This document shows, piece after piece, positions 59,127-64,000 of a DNA stretch of 64,000 bases. The notes beneath the pieces were generated by a model. It was given only the letters and a program-made list of their open reading frames with translations. It was not told where the DNA came from and did no database searches. The stretch covers positions 18,385-82,384 of the forward strand of contig JAOPWC010000161.1 of assembly GCA_025965895.1 (NCBI GenBank), read 5' to 3'. Within the stretch, counting starts at the first letter, position 1; every line of letters begins with the position of its first letter. A program made the position numbers and the translations under genes. The DNA comes from Mycobacterium sp. (GTDB taxonomy: Bacteria; Actinomycetota; Actinomycetes; Mycobacteriales; Mycobacteriaceae).

Positions 59127-59474
59127 CGCTGGGCCGGGGCCGACCACATGCCCGGCCCTGACACCGCGCACGCGTGTGCGGGGTGGGCGCACTCACGCGG
59201 TGCCGGAGCGGGTGGCTTGTGGCGGTCGTGTTGGCTCCGGCCACTCCACTATGAAGAGTTGAACTGGCCGGGCCAAGAGTGTCCGGGACGAGATACCTCT
59301 GCTGCGGGAGTGAGAACTGCCCGATGTGGTGACGCGGTGGCGCGGGAAGGTCGGTCACACTCGCAGCACAGGGGTCGGCTCAGCCGACTCCGGCATTGGA
59401 TCGTCGTGTCCGCTGGTCGGTGCGGGCGTTTCGAGCACCGGGCCGAACGCCACAGAATAGAAAAGGGGCACTAG
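59127..59474. other. Divergent intergenic region (plsC / alcohol dehydrogenase)
   Basis: About 350 bases without a convincing gene. It should hold promoters for both directions. I see no FadR-type palindrome. Confidence 0.4.
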
Positions 59475-60575
59475 ATGCAAATCTCAGCCGCGGTCGTGCA
59501 GGAGGTGGGCGCGCGGTTCACGCTCACCGACGTCGACCTTCAAGAGCCAGCACCCGATGAAGTGGTGGTGCAGATCGCCGGAGCCGGCATCTGCCACACA
59601 GACGTCGCGGTCAAGGAAGGGCACCTGCCGTTTCCGCTGCCAGGCGTCCTAGGCCATGAGGGCAGCGGAACCGTGGTGGAACTCGGTGCCGACGTCACGA
59701 CGCTCGCGGTCGGTGATCAGGTCGCAATCAGCTTCAACAGTTGCGGCGCGTGCCCCCATTGTGCGAAGGGCGAACCGGCGTACTGCCACAACTTCCTCGA
59801 ATACAACTTCGGCGGGGTGCGCACCGATGGATCCTGCGGGTTAGCCTCTGCCGGAACCAAATTGGGGGGCAACTTCTTCGGCCAGTCGTCGTTGGCGACG
59901 CACGCGCTGGCTCACGAACGCAACGCGGTCAAGCTACCGCCGGGCGCCCCGGTCCAGGTCGCCGGGCCGCTTGGCTGCGGCATCCAGACCGGGGCCGGCG
60001 CGGTGATGAACTCACTCGACGTCCAGCCTGGATCGGCGGTGGTCATCACCGGCGCGGGGGCGGTGGGGCTGTCGGCCGTGATGGCCGCCGTGGTGCGTGA
60101 GGCCGCGTCGATCATCGCAATCGACCTACACGAGAGCAGGCGGGTCCTCGCCACCGAGCTCGGCGCCACCCACGCCATCGACCCGCAGGCCGGTCCACTC
60201 GCCGAACAGATCCGGAAGATCGCTCCGGCAGGCGCCGATTACGCCGTCGACACCACCGCGGTGACTCCCGTCGTGGAACAGCTGCTTGCCTCCCTGGGGA
60301 TGCGCGGCACACTCGGATTAATCGGCGTGCCCGCCGATCCGGAGGCTGTCTTTTCGGTGGGGCTGTTCCAGTCGCCCCTACTGGGGTTGACGATCCGGGG
60401 CATTGTCGAAGGCGACGCCGACCCGCAAACGTTCATTCCCTACCTGCTCGATCTCCATAACCAGGGAAAGTTCCCGTTCGACAAGCTGATCACCACGATG
60501 CCGCTGGCCCAGATCAACGAGGCGGTGGAGGCCCAGCACCGCGGCGAGGTCCTCAAGGCCGTGCTCACACCCTGA
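59475..60575 (+). CDS. Zinc-dependent alcohol dehydrogenase (class III/benzyl alcohol dehydrogenase-like)
   Basis: 366 aa MDR enzyme. Catalytic zinc ligands in GICHTD and GHEGSG, structural zinc Cys residues in SCGACPHCAKGEPAYC, Rossmann motif ITGAGAVGLS and coenzyme-binding IAIDLHESRR (Asp favours NAD). Resembles aryl/benzyl alcohol dehydrogenases and mycobacterial AdhB/AdhD types. ATG 59475 follows AAAAGGGG. It could oxidise an alcohol made by the P450 encoded downstream (inference). Confidence 0.9.
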   Translation: MQISAAVVQEVGARFTLTDVDLQEPAPDEVVVQIAGAGICHTDVAVKEGHLPFPLPGVLGHEGSGTVVELGADVTTLAVGDQVAISFNSCGACPHCAKGEPAYCHNFLEYNFGGVRTDGSCGLASAGTKLGGNFFGQSSLATHALAHERNAVKLPPGAPVQVAGPLGCGIQTGAGAVMNSLDVQPGSAVVITGAGAVGLSAVMAAVVREAASIIAIDLHESRRVLATELGATHAIDPQAGPLAEQIRKIAPAGADYAVDTTAVTPVVEQLLASLGMRGTLGLIGVPADPEAVFSVGLFQSPLLGLTIRGIVEGDADPQTFIPYLLDLHNQGKFPFDKLITTMPLAQINEAVEAQHRGEVLKAVLTP

Positions 60576-60595
60576 TCTCACGTCGGACGACATCC

Positions 60596-61561
60596 ATGAC
60601 GAACAACCCGCGCCGACGAACAACCACCGTGGCCACGGCGCTCCTGGCCGGCGGCGCCGTGGCCGCGGTGGCTATGCTCGCTCGGCGGAAGCGCCAGAGG
60701 CCGCGCGCCGTAATCGCCCCGCTGGAGCTGACCCCGCTTCACCGCGCCGGAACGGGTTCACCGCTGCTGCTGCTGCACGGGGTCGGCGCCATCTGGCGGG
60801 CCTGGTCGCCGGTCCTGCCGTTTGTCGAGCCGCTCCATGACGTTATCGTTCCCACCCTGGCGGGCCACGGAGGCGGGCCGACACTAGATTCGCAGGTTGC
60901 GCCGTCGATTCAGGCCTTGAGTGACAACATCGAGGACGAGCTCGACCGGTTGGGCCTGCAGAAAGTGCACATCGCCGGTAACTCCCTCGGCGGGTGGGTC
61001 GGAATCGAGCTCGCGCGCCGCGGCCGGGCTCTGTCACTAGTGTTGTTCAGTCCCGCAGGGGCCTGGCGGTCACAGCGCGCCATCAATTTACGGGCAACCG
61101 GGATACGGCTCTCCCTCGGCGCGCTTGGTCGCTACGCGTCCCGCGCCGACGCCATCGCCGCCAGTTCCCTGCTGCGCTGGTCTCTGTTGGCCGCACAGGT
61201 CGCCCACCCTAATCGGGTACCACCGGAGGCGTTGGCGGCCTACATCCGGGCCGGCGGTGCGGCGCCCGTCGTCGCGCCACTGCTGCGGGAACTCCCGCTT
61301 CGCCAGGTGCAACCACTCCCGGTCGATCGTGACTACCCCGTCCGGTTGGTCTGGGGCGACCGTGACCGGGTGCTGCCGTTCGACGGTTTCGGTGCAGCGA
61401 TGCTCGAACGGATACCCGGGGCGGAGCTGATCCGCCTTCAGGGCGTCGGGCACGTTCCGATGTCCGACGACCCCGCAGGGGTAGCCGAACTGATCCTTCA
61501 GGTAACCACGGCCGTCGACGGCGCGGCGGTGTCGACCGAGAGAGCTGATCGCAATGCCTAG
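60596..61561 (+). CDS. Alpha/beta hydrolase with N-terminal membrane anchor
   Basis: 321 aa. A short hydrophobic segment (TVATALLAGGAVAAVAMLA) near the N-terminus followed by Arg/Lys residues suggests membrane attachment. HGVGAIWRAWSPV, nucleophile in GNSLGGW, Asp in WGDRDRVLPF and His in GVGHVPMSDD form the triad. Followed by WS/DGAT with an eight-base overlap, so an ester hydrolase tied to storage-lipid turnover is plausible (inference). Confidence 0.87.
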   Translation: MTNNPRRRTTTVATALLAGGAVAAVAMLARRKRQRPRAVIAPLELTPLHRAGTGSPLLLLHGVGAIWRAWSPVLPFVEPLHDVIVPTLAGHGGGPTLDSQVAPSIQALSDNIEDELDRLGLQKVHIAGNSLGGWVGIELARRGRALSLVLFSPAGAWRSQRAINLRATGIRLSLGALGRYASRADAIAASSLLRWSLLAAQVAHPNRVPPEALAAYIRAGGAAPVVAPLLRELPLRQVQPLPVDRDYPVRLVWGDRDRVLPFDGFGAAMLERIPGAELIRLQGVGHVPMSDDPAGVAELILQVTTAVDGAAVSTERADRNA

Positions 61562-62969
61562 TACCGACGACGACGCGCTTGCCTCATGGGGTGGTGGGCC
61601 CGACCTCAGCGCGTGGGAAACGCTGATGTGGCGCACCGATGGAGACCACCGCACCCGCTCTACCGGGGTAATGATCGAGTTGCTCGACACCGAGCCGGAC
61701 TGGGATCGGCTAGTGGCCGCCCACGACCGGTTCACACAGAGGGTCCCGCGGCTGCGGGAACGCGTCGTCGAGCCACCGCTGCCCCTCGTTCCGCCGGCAT
61801 GGTCTCCGGACCCGCATTTCGACCTGAATTATCACCTGCAACGGGTGCGGCTGCCGGGTGACGGATCGATGGCCGAGCTGCACGCCCTGGCGGCCCAGTT
61901 CGCCGCGCGCCCGTTGGATCCCGAGCGTCCCGTGTGGGAGGCCCTGCTCGTGCTCGGCGTCACCGGCGGCCGGGCCGCCTACCTGTTCAAACCGCATCAC
62001 AGTCTGAGTGACGGGATCGGCCTGCTGCAATTGTTGGACCTGGCCCACGGGCACAGTCGGGAACCCGGACCGGCCCCCGATACGCCGCTGCCTAAGCCTC
62101 GACGCCGGGAGTCGCCCGAGGGTCTGTTGGTAAACCGCATCGCCGCCAGGGTTGTCAGAACGCCCGCGGGTGCGGTGCGCGAAGCGCTCTCCGCCGCCGG
62201 CCGCTTCGCCGGCGACCCGATCGGAACGACGACCGACGCGGTTCAGTTTGCGATGTCGCTGCGGCGAGTGCTGACGCCGCCGGATACACCGCACTCGCCG
62301 GCGCTGACCGGGGGCGGATCCGGTTATCGGCTGGACACCTTCGACGTTTCGTTCGACGACCTGAAAGCCGCAGGAAAGGCCGCCGGGGGCTCGGTCAACG
62401 ACGTATTCCTGGCCGGTGTGCTCGGTGGGGTTCGGCGTTATCACGAAAAGCTGTCCCTCACAGTCAATTCCATGCCGGTGGCGATACCGGTCAGCCTTCG
62501 CACCGACGCTGATCCGATGGGAGCCAACAAATTTGCCGGTGCAAGGTTCGTGGCGCCGGTGGGTGAACCGGATCCCGCGTCGCGGATCGCCGCCATTCAC
62601 CGCTTCATCGCCGACGCGCGCATGGAGCCCGCGCTCGGATTTCTCGATCTCATCGCACCGGTGCTGAGCCGCCTGCCAGGGATTCTGCTCACCCGCATCG
62701 CCGGTGGCATGACCGGCCTCTCCGACCTGCAGGCCTCCAACCTCGGGGCGATCGGTCGTCCGCTGTACCTGGCGGGTGCGCGGGTGACGCGCATCTACCC
62801 GATGGGTCCCCGGCCCGGAATCCCAGTCATGGTGGCGATGTTGACCTACGACGGAACCTGTTGCATCGCGGTCAACTTCGACCCCGAAGCCATCGCCGAC
62901 GCCGCGGCGTTCTCGACGTGCCTCCGCGAAGGTTTTGCGGAAGTGACCACCCTCGCGGGCAGCGACTGA
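61554..62969 (+). CDS. Wax ester synthase/diacylglycerol acyltransferase (WS/DGAT)
   Basis: 471 aa. Active-site HHxxxDG is present as HHSLSDG (His148, His149, Asp153). SVNDVFLAGVLGG and the PMGPRPGIPV segment near the C-terminus are conserved WS/DGAT blocks. Transfers an acyl group from acyl-CoA to diacylglycerol or a long-chain alcohol, making storage lipid; a mycobacterial family (tgs). Follows the alpha/beta hydrolase in one operon. Confidence 0.93.
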   Translation: MPSTDDDALASWGGGPDLSAWETLMWRTDGDHRTRSTGVMIELLDTEPDWDRLVAAHDRFTQRVPRLRERVVEPPLPLVPPAWSPDPHFDLNYHLQRVRLPGDGSMAELHALAAQFAARPLDPERPVWEALLVLGVTGGRAAYLFKPHHSLSDGIGLLQLLDLAHGHSREPGPAPDTPLPKPRRRESPEGLLVNRIAARVVRTPAGAVREALSAAGRFAGDPIGTTTDAVQFAMSLRRVLTPPDTPHSPALTGGGSGYRLDTFDVSFDDLKAAGKAAGGSVNDVFLAGVLGGVRRYHEKLSLTVNSMPVAIPVSLRTDADPMGANKFAGARFVAPVGEPDPASRIAAIHRFIADARMEPALGFLDLIAPVLSRLPGILLTRIAGGMTGLSDLQASNLGAIGRPLYLAGARVTRIYPMGPRPGIPVMVAMLTYDGTCCIAVNFDPEAIADAAAFSTCLREGFAEVTTLAGSD

Positions 62970-63152
62970 GCTTCGCAACCGGTGTCCCTACTTGACCTCG
63001 ATCTTTACCCCTAAAGCGGGAGCAATCACCCCCCGTCATGGTGACGCGCGCAGTAGCGTTTCGCGGTGGACTTGAGGCACCAGCACCCTCGCCACGAGTT
63101 CTCGTCGGCGAGGGATACATAGGGGCATCAATACCGCAGAAAGAGGACGTCC

Positions 63153-64000
63153 ATGACGACCGCCGAGCACACCGAAGCAGCCATCATTCCCGACGAGATC
63201 GCGCGGCAGATCGTGCTCCCCGAGGGCCACGGCGACCTCGCCGCGCTGCATGAGGCCTATAAGTGGGTGCGCAACAACGCGCCGCTGGCCAAGGCCGTCG
63301 TTGAGGGCTACGACCCCCTCTGGCTGGTCAGCAAGCACGCCGACCTGCAGGAGGTCGAGAGTCAACCGCAGATCTTCAGCGCAGGCGGCGGCCCGGAACA
63401 CCCCGGCGCGAACAACCCGATCCTGCAGAACCAGGCCGGCGACGGGTTCATGAAGAGCCTGCTCGGCGGCAGCCTGCGCATTATGGACGCCCTGCCGTAC
63501 ATGGACCCGCCCGAGCACACCGAAATCAAGTTCGTTACCAGCGACTGGTTCCGGCCCACCCAGCTCCAGAAATGGACAGACCAGATCCGCGGCCTCGCCC
63601 TAGCCTCCATCGAGAAGCTGGAGAAGCTCTCCGCAATCGGCGAGATCGACCTCCTCGACGACTGGGCCCTGGGCTTCCCGCTGCACGTGATGATGACGCT
63701 GTTCGGGGTGCCGCCGGAGGACGAGCCGAAGATGATGAAGCTCACCCAGGAGTTCTTCGGCACTGCCGATCCCGAACATCAGCGCGAAGACGTCGAGGAG
63801 CTGGCGCCCGAGGCGATGGCCCAACAGTTCGCGGCCACCTTCCAGGACTTCTGCGCCTACTTCGACGTGCTGGCCGAAGACCGCCGCGCCAATCCCCGCG
63901 ACGACCTCGCCACCATCGTCGCCACCGCCAAGGGATCCGACGGTGAGTACCTACCGAAGTCCTACTCCTACGGCTATTACATGGCCATCGCCACCGCCGG
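63153..64000 (+). CDS. Cytochrome P450, N-terminal part (runs off window end)
   Basis: 283 codons visible. DPPEHTEIKFVTSDWFRPTQ carries the DPPxHxxxR-like substrate/heme-region motif, and the visible end YYMAIATAG is the start of the I helix (the AGxDT region). The Cys-ligand loop is outside the window. ATG 63153 follows AGAGGA. Similar P450s in mycobacteria hydroxylate fatty acids, terpenoids or steroids; no closer assignment is possible. The 183 bases before it hold no gene. Confidence 0.9.
   Translation, partial: MTTAEHTEAAIIPDEIARQIVLPEGHGDLAALHEAYKWVRNNAPLAKAVVEGYDPLWLVSKHADLQEVESQPQIFSAGGGPEHPGANNPILQNQAGDGFMKSLLGGSLRIMDALPYMDPPEHTEIKFVTSDWFRPTQLQKWTDQIRGLALASIEKLEKLSAIGEIDLLDDWALGFPLHVMMTLFGVPPEDEPKMMKLTQEFFGTADPEHQREDVEELAPEAMAQQFAATFQDFCAYFDVLAEDRRANPRDDLATIVATAKGSDGEYLPKSYSYGYYMAIATA

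Noticed and set aside
1..64000. CRISPR arrays, tRNA or rRNA genes, complete insertion sequences
   Set aside because: No regularly spaced repeats, no recognisable tRNA/rRNA sequence and no intact transposase were seen.

Overview
This window is high-G+C actinobacterial DNA and almost certainly mycobacterial. It holds a complete yrbEA-yrbEB-mceABCDEF operon with two Mce-associated genes, a PknK-type kinase/MalT-like fusion, a WS/DGAT wax-ester synthase, a PlsB/PlsC pair, many fadE/echA/fadD/SDR genes, frequent GTG starts and ATGA/TGATG overlaps. I cannot name the species. It looks like a lipid- and ring-degrading environmental or slow-growing mycobacterium. Several decaying gene remnants (acyl-CoA ligase, acetaldehyde dehydrogenase, nitronate monooxygenase, pntB) show ongoing loss and rearrangement.

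Layout. (1) 1-12168: the N-terminus of a FadR-like regulator on the minus strand faces a long plus-strand beta-oxidation cluster: two acyl-CoA dehydrogenases, SDR, thiolase, CoA-transferase, HMG-CoA-lyase-like enzyme, a BadH-like SDR, three enoyl-CoA hydratase-family proteins, a DUF7064-like protein and an APH-fold kinase-like protein. (2) 12248-15500: a dienoyl-CoA-reductase-like SDR, two membrane proteins and about 1 kb of poorly coding DNA. (3) 15585-30695, minus strand: PknK-like kinase, a secreted CAP-like protein, two Mce-associated proteins and the mce operon. (4) 31273-39592: a wrecked acyl-CoA ligase, then a GntR-regulated aromatic-ring cluster (amidohydrolase, LigB-type extradiol dioxygenase, meta-cleavage-product hydrolase, Rieske oxygenase alpha and beta, cis-diol-type SDR), ending in a frameshifted acetaldehyde dehydrogenase remnant. 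(5) 39593-41606: fadE-tetR with a palindrome upstream. (6) 41751-55667: lipase-SDR pair, two LuxR/GAF regulators divergent from an MDR oxidoreductase, echA, acyl-CoA ligase, fadE, ACS-like ligase, a complete second FadR-like regulator, MaoC and a BadI/MenB-like ring-cleaving hydrolase. (7) 55768-64000: PlsB-like and HAD-PlsC acyltransferases, Zn alcohol dehydrogenase, alpha/beta hydrolase, WS/DGAT and the start of a cytochrome P450.

How it fits together. A palindrome close to TGGTCNNACCA, the same core as the E. coli FadR site, recurs upstream of at least eight transcription units in regions 1, 2 and 6. The two FadR-like proteins at the two ends of this set have nearly identical winged-helix domains. 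I infer one FadR-type regulon. It includes a possible alicyclic-acid route: CoA ligase, acyl-CoA dehydrogenases, hydratase, BadH-like dehydrogenase, BadI-like ring hydrolase, thiolase. The mce operon and the aromatic cluster lack this palindrome; the aromatic cluster has its own GntR gene and paired TGTGCA palindromes. All family assignments come from reading motifs; no alignment or database search was run.
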